The notes beneath the pieces are model-generated. The model searched no databases. It was not told where the DNA came from and was given only the letters and a program-made list of their open reading frames with translations. Positions 26,214 to 34,522 of a DNA stretch of 64,000 nucleotides are shown here, piece by piece (position 1 is the stretch's first letter; every line of letters begins with the position of its first letter). Both the position numbers and the translations under genes were made by a program. This stretch comes from Hanstruepera flava (GTDB lineage Bacteria; Bacteroidota; Bacteroidia; Flavobacteriales; Flavobacteriaceae). Location: assembly GCF_023634025.1 (NCBI RefSeq), contig NZ_JALJCW010000001.1, positions 781,501 through 845,500 on the forward strand, in the 5' to 3' direction.

Positions 26214-26240
26214 AGTAGTAAAATCTTACAAAATGTTACA
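26214..26240 (-). promoter_or_regulatory. Possible ECF-type -35 with a degenerate -10
   Basis: Minus-strand TGTAAC (26240-26235) is embedded in ctgtaacatttt, a 12-base exact match to the site at 26584-26595. After 16 bases comes CTACT rather than CGTCT (two mismatches). It lies about 150 bases ahead of the 86-residue gene. Confidence 0.3.
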
Positions 26241-26278
26241 GGTGTAATATTTCAATGAGAAGTTAAATGAAATTCTTT

Positions 26279-26533
26279 TTAAAAAAGAAAGAAGAATAAC
26301 CCCAAAAAAGCTGAAACCCTAATAGCGAATTCAACACCAGAATTCGTGTTAAACAAATAGCTTTTTGCTAATTGCTTCTTACCAAAAATAGAATTAGAAT
26401 CCAGGTTATCGTAATTGTGTACTGCAGCCATTTTATAATTAGAAATCAAAATCCCTGAAGGTTTATCTAAAATTGTTTTAGTTTCATCTAAAAGAAGGGA
26501 TTCAGGTTCCTGTTGTGTGGTTATAGTATTCAT
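26279..26533 (-). CDS. Hypothetical small protein with C-terminal membrane segment
   Basis: An 84-residue protein I do not recognise. The N-terminal 65 residues are polar (TTQQEPESLLLDETKTIL, then NYDNLDSNSIFGKKQLAKSY), and the last 18 are hydrophobic and end in FFFLF, consistent with a tail anchor. Coding is supported by its own start, the absence of a better frame, and a well-formed ECF-type promoter about 35 bases ahead of the ATG. It could be an envelope-stress protein; this is inference from the promoter alone. Confidence 0.5.
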   Translation of the reverse strand: MNTITTQQEPESLLLDETKTILDKPSGILISNYKMAAVHNYDNLDSNSIFGKKQLAKSYLFNTNSGVEFAIRVSAFLGLFFFLF

Positions 26534-26567
26534 AATAAGTATTATTTTTTGATTGATTGTACTATAT

Positions 26568-26594
26568 AGACGAGCAATTCGAAAAAATGTTACA
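26568..26594 (-). promoter_or_regulatory. ECF-sigma-type promoter (TGTAAC-N16-CGTCT)
   Basis: Minus-strand TGTAAC (26594-26589), 16 bases, then CGTCT (26572-26568) followed by ATATAG, 35 bases before the ATG of the 84-residue gene. It has the same two boxes and the same spacing as the site at 1695-1721. Confidence 0.6.
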
Positions 26595-26620
26595 GTAAAT
26601 ATTATTCCAGTACAAAGCGG

Positions 26621-28114
26621 CTACCTATTACGCCAAAAGAAAGGTGTTAACAATATGAGAACGGTAAAAAGCTCAAGCCTACCTAGCAACATTAAAAACG
26701 CACTCCACCATTTGCCTAAATCTGGTAAGGCTGCATAATTATTTACAGGACCAAAATCGCCCAAAGCTGGTCCTACATTACCCAAGCTTGAAGCTGCAAG
26801 ACCTACAGAAGATTCAAAATTGATACCAAACATTGAAAAAACCAATGCTCCAATGATAAAGGATAACATGTACAAAATAAAGAAAGCAAGAATATTAAAA
26901 ACAATATCACCAGAAACCGATTTGGTATTATAACGTACAGGCAGAATAGCATTAGGGTGTAATGAACGTCTAAATTCTACAAATCCATTTTTTATCATTA
27001 ATAAATGCCTTACCACTTTTACACCTCCAGATGTACTTCCTGCTGAACCGCCAAGAAACATTAATCCAAAAAAGAATACTACCAAAAAGGGCGTCCAAAG
27101 TGTGTAATCAGCAGTAACAAATCCTGTTGTAGTAATTATAGCCAATACTTGAAAAAGCGCATGCCTAACAGCACTTTCTCCCTCTCCCCAAACCATAGGG
27201 TGTTCAATAGATGATATGGAATGGTCGGCCTTAAAGTAAATTATAAGTGAAGCAATAATAGTAAAGACAATTATGAATTTAAAATAAAGTTTAAACTCTT
27301 CATCTTTAATAATTTTTTGAACTTTTCCCTTAAACGCAAAATAACTTAAAACAAAATTGGTTCCTGCCAAAAACATGAACACTATAATAATATACTGAAT
27401 AACAGGTTGGCTATTCCAATGGGCTATACTTGCATTTTTAGTTGAAAACCCTCCTGTTGAAAGCGTACACATAGCATGGTTTATGGCATCAAAAAAGGAC
27501 ATTCCGGCTACTTTAAGCAATATGGTTTCTAAAGCTGTGTAGCCAAAATAGATCAACCATAATCTTTTAGCCGTATCGGTTATTCTTGGATGAAGTTTAT
27601 CGGCATTGGGTCCAGGTGCTTCGGCAGCAAACATTTGCATACCCCCTATTCCTAAAAGCGGCAAGATAGCTACTGCCAAAACTATAATTCCCATACCGCC
27701 TATCCAATGGGTCAAACTACGCCAGAAAAGCACTCCATAAGGCACCGATTCTATATCGTTTAAAATAGACGCTCCAGTGGTAGTATAACCAGACATAGTT
27801 TCAAAAAAAGCATTTGTAAACTCTGGAATTACTCCTGTTAACACATAAGGCAATGTACCTGATAGTGCCATTATTATCCAACCAAAAGTTACAACAATAT
27901 AACCTTCGCGTTTATTCATTTCTTTTTTATGGTCTTTAGTTCTAAACATAACTAAAGTACCAATTGCCGATGTAATTATGCCGCCAAGTAAAAGGTTAGC
28001 AGTAACGCCATCTTTATAAATGAAACTCACTAACGAAGACAGCAATATAAAACCTCCATTAAATAGAAGTAAAAGTCCTAAAAAGTGAAATATGATTTTA
28101 TAATTAAGTCTCAT
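26621..28114 (-). CDS. trkH: Trk/Ktr potassium uptake channel subunit
   Basis: The membrane subunit of the TrkAH K+ uptake system. The protein is a pseudo-four-fold channel; the four selectivity-filter loops are visible as SGYTTTGAS, STGGFSTKN, TTTGFVTAD and SSLGNVGPAL. I choose the ATG at 28114 (RLNYKIIFHFLG), which gives 497 residues and leaves one base after the trkA stop. An upstream ATG at 28138 would overlap trkA by 23 bases and is possible. It works with TrkA encoded immediately upstream. Confidence 0.94.
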   Translation of the reverse strand: MRLNYKIIFHFLGLLLLFNGGFILLSSLVSFIYKDGVTANLLLGGIITSAIGTLVMFRTKDHKKEMNKREGYIVVTFGWIIMALSGTLPYVLTGVIPEFTNAFFETMSGYTTTGASILNDIESVPYGVLFWRSLTHWIGGMGIIVLAVAILPLLGIGGMQMFAAEAPGPNADKLHPRITDTAKRLWLIYFGYTALETILLKVAGMSFFDAINHAMCTLSTGGFSTKNASIAHWNSQPVIQYIIIVFMFLAGTNFVLSYFAFKGKVQKIIKDEEFKLYFKFIIVFTIIASLIIYFKADHSISSIEHPMVWGEGESAVRHALFQVLAIITTTGFVTADYTLWTPFLVVFFFGLMFLGGSAGSTSGGVKVVRHLLMIKNGFVEFRRSLHPNAILPVRYNTKSVSGDIVFNILAFFILYMLSFIIGALVFSMFGINFESSVGLAASSLGNVGPALGDFGPVNNYAALPDLGKWWSAFLMLLGRLELFTVLILLTPFFWRNR

Positions 28115-28115
28115 T

Positions 28116-29465
28116 TTAGAGGAAAAGCTTTTCAACATGTTCTATAGAACGAGGCAAACCACAAATAACCACACGATCACCTTCTTGTATTTTAAAATCA
28201 CCAAGGGCTATATATCCAATATCATCACGAATAACACCACCAATAATTGCAGAACGCGGAAAACCAACATCTTTAATAAGTTTGTTACAAATTGTAGAAC
28301 TGGATTTAACCTTAAACTCTAAAAGTTCGGCATCCATGTTGTTCAACTTCGTCATAGCAACAACATCGCCTCTACGCACATATCTAAATATATTATTGGC
28401 AGCAAGCAGTTTTTTATTAATCAAGGTATCAATACCAATTGATTGCGATAATTCAAAATAGTCCATGTTTTCAACTAACGCTATTGTCTTTCTTACATTT
28501 TTAGACTTCGCAACAAGACTAGACATAATATTAATTTCGCTATTACCAGTAACCGCTATAAAAGCATCCATTTCACCAATACTTTCTTCATCTAACAAAT
28601 CAACATTACGACCATCACCGTTAATCACTAAAACATTTGGCAATTCATCTGCTAAATCAAATGCACGAGCCTTGTCTTTTTCAATAAGTTTAATATTTAA
28701 ATGACTATTTGCTAAATCTCGGGCAGTTTTATAACCAATTTTACTTCCTCCAAGAATCATAACATTCTTAATTTCGGTATTAATTTTACCGGTTATTTTA
28801 CATAACTCTTCGGCACCACCTTCAGATGTGATAAAAACGACATGATCACCTTCTTTTAATTGTGTGTCACCTCTCGGAATAATGGTATATTGTGTTCCAA
28901 AACGTTGAATGGCTATAGGTACAAAGTGAATTTCAGGAAATATTCCTGCAGCTTCTTTAACAGTTTTACCAACAAAAGCCATGGTTCTAGACAAGTCTAA
29001 ACCAACCATAGTTAAGGCGCCATCTTCAAAAGCATACGTATCACTAAAAGCCGATTGGTCCAACAGCAATCTAATTTCAGCAGCAGCTAATGCTTCAGGA
29101 GAAATAAGCTCATCTATACCAAACTTGGTGAACCCAACCTCGTCTTTGTAATGAATAAATTCCGTGTTAGAAATTCTAGCAATAGTACGTTTGGCTCCCA
29201 ACTGTTTTGCCAATACACAAACCGTAATATTTGTAGTTTCAGAAGACGTCACAGCTATAACCAAATCACTCGATTCAACACGTCCTTCCTTAAGTATGGC
29301 AATTGATGTAGCATCGCCTTTTATGACCTTGATATCTAAATGATTATCTGCGTAAAGCAAACTATCTTTATTGGTATCTATTAAGGTTATTTCTTGAGAT
29401 TCAAAAGACAATAATTTTGCTAAATGAAATCCAACTTCACCAGCACCAGCAATAATTATTTTCAT
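28116..29465 (-). CDS. trkA: Trk system potassium transport protein TrkA (RCK)
   Basis: The cytoplasmic regulatory subunit that gates TrkH through nucleotide binding. The start is the ATG at 29465 (KIIIAGAGEVGFHLAK), directly the first Rossmann strand. A longer frame to 29519 adds a hydrophobic extension that does not belong to the family. The 449 residues hold two tandem RCK modules: TrkA_N GAGEVG (6-11) with TrkA_C, then a second TrkA_N starting NVMILGGSKIGYKTA, with TrkA_C to the end. It is in operon with trkH. Confidence 0.94.
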   Translation of the reverse strand: MKIIIAGAGEVGFHLAKLLSFESQEITLIDTNKDSLLYADNHLDIKVIKGDATSIAILKEGRVESSDLVIAVTSSETTNITVCVLAKQLGAKRTIARISNTEFIHYKDEVGFTKFGIDELISPEALAAAEIRLLLDQSAFSDTYAFEDGALTMVGLDLSRTMAFVGKTVKEAAGIFPEIHFVPIAIQRFGTQYTIIPRGDTQLKEGDHVVFITSEGGAEELCKITGKINTEIKNVMILGGSKIGYKTARDLANSHLNIKLIEKDKARAFDLADELPNVLVINGDGRNVDLLDEESIGEMDAFIAVTGNSEINIMSSLVAKSKNVRKTIALVENMDYFELSQSIGIDTLINKKLLAANNIFRYVRRGDVVAMTKLNNMDAELLEFKVKSSSTICNKLIKDVGFPRSAIIGGVIRDDIGYIALGDFKIQEGDRVVICGLPRSIEHVEKLFL

Positions 29466-29554
29466 GTGTAGTAAACTAAAAAGCAGTACAAATATAAGCC
29501 AAAAAATACGATTCACCATTAATTATGGAGCGATTATAATTATTTGCCAACTAG

Positions 29555-29586
29555 TTGCTTAATGCCTTATGAAAAGTTTATATTTG
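29555..29586 (+). promoter_or_regulatory. Housekeeping promoter (TTG-N21-TATATTTG) of ubiE
   Basis: TTG at 29555-29557, 21 bases, then TATATTTG at 29579-29586. This matches the Bacteroidota -33/-7 promoter (TTG, 19-21 bases, TAnnTTTG). It lies inside the longer possible reading frame from 29569 and so forces a later ubiE start. Confidence 0.65.
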
Positions 29587-29601
29587 CCAAAATTTAAGAC
29601 T

Positions 29602-30327
29602 TTGTCGAAAGTAAAACCATATAAAGACAGTAAGCTAGGTAAGAAAGAACAGGTTACCAAAATGTTTGATACCATTTCTGAAGATTACGATGGCTTAAAC
29701 CGTGTTATCTCATTCGGTATTGATGTTTCATGGCGAAAAAAAGTAGTAGCGCTTGTTGGCGAAAAAAAACCAGAATCTATTTTAGATATTGCTACGGGAA
29801 CGGGCGATCTTGCCATTCAGCTAGCCGAAACCAAAGCCACCAAAATTGTAGGCTTAGACATTAGTAGTGGTATGCTAAACGTTGGCAAACAAAAAATAAC
29901 CAAAAAAGGATTAGACCAAACTATAGAAATGGTTTTGGGCGACTCTGAAAATATGCCTTTTGAGGATAATACTTTTGATGCCATAACTGTAGCTTTTGGC
30001 ATAAGAAATTTTGAAACCTTAAATAAAGGCTTGGCCGAAATCTATCGTGTGCTAAAACCAAATGGCATTTTTGTGATTTTAGAAACTTCGGTGCCTACAA
30101 AAACACCTTTTAAACAGGGCTACAATTTTTACACAAAATACGTTTTACCCAAAATTGGAAGGTTATTCTCTAAAGACAAAAATGCTTATAAATATTTAAG
30201 CGAATCGGCATCTGTTTTTCCATATGGTGAAAAACTAAACAATATTTTACGTAAAATTGGGTTTATTAATGTTACTGATTTACCACAAACTTTGGGAGTG
30301 GCAACAATTTATACAGCATCAAAATAA
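29602..30327 (+). CDS. ubiE: Demethylmenaquinone methyltransferase
   Basis: Methylates demethylmenaquinone, the last step of menaquinone synthesis, the quinone that Na+-NQR reduces. I take TTG at 29602 (SKVKPYKDSKLGKKEQ), 16 bases after the -7 box. The ATG at 29569 is upstream of and overlaps that promoter. The 241-residue protein shows KMFDTISEDYDGLNRVISFG, the SAM loop LDIATGTGDLAIQL, and AFGIRNFETLNKGLAEIYRVLKPNG, all diagnostic of UbiE/MenG. The porT gene follows at 4 bases. Confidence 0.93.
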   Translation: MSKVKPYKDSKLGKKEQVTKMFDTISEDYDGLNRVISFGIDVSWRKKVVALVGEKKPESILDIATGTGDLAIQLAETKATKIVGLDISSGMLNVGKQKITKKGLDQTIEMVLGDSENMPFEDNTFDAITVAFGIRNFETLNKGLAEIYRVLKPNGIFVILETSVPTKTPFKQGYNFYTKYVLPKIGRLFSKDKNAYKYLSESASVFPYGEKLNNILRKIGFINVTDLPQTLGVATIYTASK

Positions 30328-30331
30328 ATAT

Positions 30332-31045
30332 ATGAGACAAGTCGTATTACTTTTTGCTTTTCTATGCTTTGCGCAAACATCTAATGCACAGCTTTTTAGT
30401 AAAGAAAAAATTAGAAACCTAGAAAATGAAGACAAGAAAAGATTGTCTTGGGGTTACTATTTAGGTTTCAATAATATGGACTTTAATTTTGATTATAATG
30501 AAGACAAACCTGATATTCTTGTAGATAAAAGCGTTGGTTTTAATGTTGGTTTAATTGGTAATTTAAGAATTATGGAATATATAGATTTGCGCCTAGAGCC
30601 TGGTCTTACCATAACAACCAGAAACCTTACTTACGACGAAAGCTATTTTGATGGTATTGAATATACAGAGTCGGATTTAATGCGAGAAGTGAAATCGACT
30701 TACATATATATTCCGTTATTAGTTAAATTTTCATCAAAACGGTTAAACAATTTTAAACCGTTTGTGGTTGGCGGAATATCTACTGCAATAAACCTATCCA
30801 GTAACGAAAAAAACCCAGACGACAATAGTTCTGGGCAATTTAGAACCAAAACCAATATGTTATTTTACGAAGTTGGTTTTGGAGTTGATTTTTATTTAGC
30901 ATTCTTTAAATTCACACCATCTATTCGAGGGGTTTTTGCTATTAACGATGAAGTCGTTCCTGATGTAGATCCAAATAGTCCATGGACTGGTAATATTAAT
31001 TCAATGAAAACCCGAGGTGTTTTTATAAACCTTACTTTTCAATAG
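30332..31045 (+). CDS. porT: PorT family outer-membrane beta-barrel protein (T9SS)
   Basis: A 237-residue exported protein starting at the ATG at 30332 (RQVVLLFAFLCFAQTSNAQ signal peptide). It has the alternating hydrophobic pattern of an eight-strand barrel, with YYLGFNNMDFNFDYNED, VGFNVGLIGNLRIMEYIDLRLEPG, and a C-terminal strand ending in F-L-T-F-Q. It matches PorT, required for type IX secretion. Position directly after ubiE is the arrangement I recall in other flavobacteria. The 3' end overlaps the convergent RNA methyltransferase by 14 bases. Confidence 0.85.
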   Translation: MRQVVLLFAFLCFAQTSNAQLFSKEKIRNLENEDKKRLSWGYYLGFNNMDFNFDYNEDKPDILVDKSVGFNVGLIGNLRIMEYIDLRLEPGLTITTRNLTYDESYFDGIEYTESDLMREVKSTYIYIPLLVKFSSKRLNNFKPFVVGGISTAINLSSNEKNPDDNSSGQFRTKTNMLFYEVGFGVDFYLAFFKFTPSIRGVFAINDEVVPDVDPNSPWTGNINSMKTRGVFINLTFQ

Positions 31046-31763
31046 AATTTCTCTTAAATTCGCTTAACAATATAGCCGTTGCTGTAGCCACATTTAAACT
31101 TTCTGTAGCTTGCAATGAGCCAAAACGAGGAATTGAAATTCTTTCGGTTACCAATCTTTCTATAGAACGTGATATACCGTTGGCTTCATTACCTAAAACA
31201 AGCACGCCCTTTTGGGGTAAATTATATTGGTAAACATTTTTACCATCCATAAAAGCACCAAAAACCTGTGAATCATTTTCACTAAAAACTTGTTCTAAAT
31301 TGGTATATGTAATATTCACTCTTGTGATTGAACCCATGGTTGCTTGAACAACTTTTGGATTATAACAATCAACCGTTTCGCTGCTGCATACCAAATCGCG
31401 AATACCAAACCAATCGCACAAACGAATAATAGTGCCTAAATTACCAGGATCCCGAACATCATCTAAGGCAACTATTAAACCATAGTGGTCTATAGGTAAT
31501 ATTTCTGGCATCTTAAAAACGGCCAATGCTTTATTAGGTGTTTTTAAGAAACTTATCTTTTTTAATTCCGTTTCAGATATGATTGCTTTATTATTGGCAT
31601 CAATATTGCAAGATTCTGTTACATATAATTGATGTAAATCAAAATGTGACGCTAAAAGTTCAGTAATGGTTTTAATGCCTTCAGCAACAAATAATTGATA
31701 TTCGTTTCTAAACTTTTTTTGCTTTAAACTCTGAATTAGTTTAATTTGATTTTTCGATATCAT
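31032..31763 (-). CDS. TrmH-family (SPOUT) RNA 2'-O-methyltransferase
   Basis: A 243-residue RNA methyltransferase. The N-terminal substrate-binding domain (ISKNQIKLIQSLKQKKFRNEY, EGIKTITELL) is like the L30e-like domain of RlmB. The SPOUT motifs are ALDDVRDPGNLGTIIRLCDWFG, LVLGNEANGIS and IPRFGSLQATESLNVATATAI in order, forming the knotted SAM site. The RNA target (23S rRNA or tRNA) is not evident. Confidence 0.92.
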   Translation of the reverse strand: MISKNQIKLIQSLKQKKFRNEYQLFVAEGIKTITELLASHFDLHQLYVTESCNIDANNKAIISETELKKISFLKTPNKALAVFKMPEILPIDHYGLIVALDDVRDPGNLGTIIRLCDWFGIRDLVCSSETVDCYNPKVVQATMGSITRVNITYTNLEQVFSENDSQVFGAFMDGKNVYQYNLPQKGVLVLGNEANGISRSIERLVTERISIPRFGSLQATESLNVATATAILLSEFKRNSIEK

Positions 31764-31870
31764 ACAAACATTTTGCGTTAGTTGTTAAATTGGATTTGGT
31801 AAATAGAGATGGTTTACATTGAGTTAAAAAACACAAATCAATTTAAATATATATTTCAATTGAAATAATG

Positions 31871-31878
31871 TATTTTTG
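31871..31878 (+). promoter_or_regulatory. -7 promoter box for tamL
   Basis: TATTTTTG fits TAnnTTTG. The possible TTG start at 31876 lies in the box and so cannot be used; a lipoprotein start at 31951 fits. Confidence 0.45.
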
Positions 31879-31950
31879 AGAAGGCTAATACAAACCGTAT
31901 TTTATTCTCTAAAATTTAAAAAATATAATATACTTATAATTCAGTTCTTC

Positions 31951-34476
31951 TTGAAAATAGACTCTTCAAAAATAGTATTAAATATTTTTATAGCCTTGCT
32001 TCTAGCATCTTGTAATTCTATTAAAAGAGTTAACGATGGAGAACACCTACTTGACAAGAATACCATTTATGTAAATGACAAAGTCAATAAAACCGAAACC
32101 ATAAATAATTTATTGTACCAAAAAGAGAACATCAATTTTTTGGGAATTCCTTTTAGACTCTATCTGTACAATCTGGCGAGACCCAATATAGACTCTATTG
32201 TTAATTCCAACATAGATTCAAAACCCAATAAGCGGGAACGTTTAGAAAAGTTTTTGTCAAAAAAACAACTGAACAAATATGTAGAGGCTAGAATAGGCTT
32301 TAATAAATGGCTCAAAAAAACTGGAGAAGCTCCCGTTATTGTCAATGACGAAAAAACAAACAGATCTTTAAACAGACTGGAGGCCTACTATTTTAATAAT
32401 GGCTGGTTTAATGCCAAAGTTACATCTAAAACAAATAGATTGGATAACAAAAGAGCAACGGTAGATTATTTTGTAGAAACAGGTGAGCCTTACATCGTGA
32501 ACTCCCTCAAAACCAAAATTGAATCTCCGGTTATTGACTCTTTGTATCAATTGTCAAAAAAAGAATCTACAATAAAACTAAACGAGCGCTATAAAACCAA
32601 AACCTTTGGATTAGAGAAAGATCGCTTGACAAGTAATTTCAGAAACAATGGTGTATATCATTTTAGTGAAGATTATGTGTTCTTTGAAATGGACACAGTA
32701 AGAACAAACAAAAAAGTAGATGTCGAACTTCAAATTAGTGATCGTGTTATTAAAAATGAAGATTCAACACGAACAGAGCCTTTTAAAATATATAAGATTA
32801 AAGAAGTTAATATTTATACAGATTACTCCTACTTAAACAAGGATAAAACTATAAAAGACTCCTTAAGCGTAGATGGCTACAACCTTTATAGCAACGACAA
32901 ACTACGGTTTAAACCAAAGGCACTAACCGATGCTGTTTTTATAACGCCAGGAGAAGTATTTAAGGATAGAGACCGAACTTTGTCTTACCGTTATATTTCA
33001 GAATTACGAACCTTCAAATATCCAAATATAGAGTATATTGAAAATCCAGACACAACGCTAACGGCCAACGTTTTTTTAACACCGTTAAAAAAGTTTGGTT
33101 TAGAATTTAGTGCAGAGGTTTCCCAAAGCAATATCCAACAAATAGGCTTGGCGTTTAATCCATCCATTTTAATGCGTAACGTATTTGGAAAAGCTGAAAC
33201 CTTGCAATTAACGGCATTTGGTTCTATTGGCGCATCAAAAGATGCTGCAAATGATGAAGACAGGTTTTTTGACATACAAGAATGGGGTGCCGATTTAATG
33301 TTAACTTTTCCAAGAATTTTCTCGCCTTTTAATACAGACAAGCTTATTCCCAAATCCATGTCACCGAGGTCTAGCGTTAGTTTATCTACATCAAGCCAAA
33401 CCAATATTGGTTTAGATAAACGTACACTATCTGGGACTCTTAATTACCAATGGAAACCCAACACCAAGGTTACAAATCGTTTAGATTTATTTAATGTTCA
33501 GTATGTAAGAAACTTAAATCCAAATAATTATTTTAACGTTTATTCTACATCTTACGATCAATTAAATGAAATTGCACAAGACATTGGATATGTTGGACCA
33601 GGTGAAGATTTAATTATACCCGAACAAGCAGATCAATTTATTAGCGAAGTCTTGAGTGATACGCCTCCACCAGGCTTAACAGATGATGATATTCAAGACA
33701 TTAGCTATATTGACGAACGGAAAACACGTTTAACAGAAAACAACCTTATATTTTCTTCTGCTTTCAGTTATGTTCTGGATAACAGAACAAGTTTGTTTGA
33801 CGAGAATTTTTTCATTTTCAGAGGTAAAGTTGAAACAGCTGGTAATTTCGCCTCACTAATGTCAAACGCTTTCGGAAAAGAGAAAAATGCCGATGGTAAT
33901 TATGAAATTCTAGATGTGGTATTTTCCCAATATGTAAAAACAGAATTCGACTACATAAAACATTGGGACTTGGGCAAAAAACGCGTTTTTGCAGTTCGCG
34001 GATTTTTTGGCATCGCCATTCCTTACGGCAACTCAAACAGTATCCCCTTTGCAAAGAGTTTCTTCGCAGGTGGCACAAATGATAATAGAGCATGGACAGC
34101 ATATAGTCTCGGGCCAGGTAGCTCTGAAAGTAATAACGAATTTAACGAAGCTAATTTAAAGCTGGCATTTAATGCAGAATATCGTTTCAATATTTTTGAT
34201 GACATATATGGTGCGCTTTTTGCCGATGCAGGAAACATTTGGAATGTTCTGGATAATGTCCAAGACCCAAATGCCACTTTTGATAGTTTAAGCTCACTCA
34301 AGGATATTGCATTAGGCTCCGGTTTTGGCTTACGTTATGATTTTGGATTCTTGGTTTTTAGATTCGATATTGGCTTCAAAACCTATGACCCTTCTTACCC
34401 AGATGGCGAACGTTGGTTTAAAGATTACAACTTCAGAAATGCTGTTTATAACATTGGTATCAATTACCCTTTCTAG
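31951..34476 (+). CDS. tamL: TamA/BamA-type outer-membrane protein, lipoprotein form (TamL)
   Basis: A large Omp85-family protein that helps insert other outer-membrane proteins. I start at the TTG at 31951 (KIDSSKIVLNIFIALLLAS), which places a lipobox Cys21 (LLAS-C) after a short hydrophobic stretch; 841 residues. A lipidated TamA, TamL, is the Bacteroidota form. POTRA-like repeats are in the N-terminal half (LEAYYFNNGWFNAKVTSKT; VDYFVETGEPYIVNSL), and the barrel covers about 380-841 with the conserved FFAGGTNDNRAW motif (VRGF-type lid loop region) and a final strand ending in INYPF. It is a single gene. Confidence 0.88.
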   Translation: MKIDSSKIVLNIFIALLLASCNSIKRVNDGEHLLDKNTIYVNDKVNKTETINNLLYQKENINFLGIPFRLYLYNLARPNIDSIVNSNIDSKPNKRERLEKFLSKKQLNKYVEARIGFNKWLKKTGEAPVIVNDEKTNRSLNRLEAYYFNNGWFNAKVTSKTNRLDNKRATVDYFVETGEPYIVNSLKTKIESPVIDSLYQLSKKESTIKLNERYKTKTFGLEKDRLTSNFRNNGVYHFSEDYVFFEMDTVRTNKKVDVELQISDRVIKNEDSTRTEPFKIYKIKEVNIYTDYSYLNKDKTIKDSLSVDGYNLYSNDKLRFKPKALTDAVFITPGEVFKDRDRTLSYRYISELRTFKYPNIEYIENPDTTLTANVFLTPLKKFGLEFSAEVSQSNIQQIGLAFNPSILMRNVFGKAETLQLTAFGSIGASKDAANDEDRFFDIQEWGADLMLTFPRIFSPFNTDKLIPKSMSPRSSVSLSTSSQTNIGLDKRTLSGTLNYQWKPNTKVTNRLDLFNVQYVRNLNPNNYFNVYSTSYDQLNEIAQDIGYVGPGEDLIIPEQADQFISEVLSDTPPPGLTDDDIQDISYIDERKTRLTENNLIFSSAFSYVLDNRTSLFDENFFIFRGKVETAGNFASLMSNAFGKEKNADGNYEILDVVFSQYVKTEFDYIKHWDLGKKRVFAVRGFFGIAIPYGNSNSIPFAKSFFAGGTNDNRAWTAYSLGPGSSESNNEFNEANLKLAFNAEYRFNIFDDIYGALFADAGNIWNVLDNVQDPNATFDSLSSLKDIALGSGFGLRYDFGFLVFRFDIGFKTYDPSYPDGERWFKDYNFRNAVYNIGINYPF

Positions 34477-34491
34477 CCTATCTTTTTTTCT

Positions 34492-34499
34492 TATTTTTG
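34492..34499 (+). promoter_or_regulatory. -7 promoter box for fbaA
   Basis: TATTTTTG (TAnnTTTG) 23 bases before the fbaA ATG. No -33 TTG at the right distance. Confidence 0.45.
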
Positions 34500-34522
34500 T
34501 TAATCATTAAAATTAAAAGTAC

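Noticed and set aside
26553-26738. A 61-codon plus-strand frame across the trkH 3' end and the gap
   Set aside because: It overlaps trkH and the ECF-type promoter of the opposite gene; no family resemblance.
32991-33404. A 137-codon minus-strand frame within tamL
   Set aside because: It lies wholly inside the opposite-strand barrel gene and has no motif or promoter; codon bias is that of an antisense shadow.
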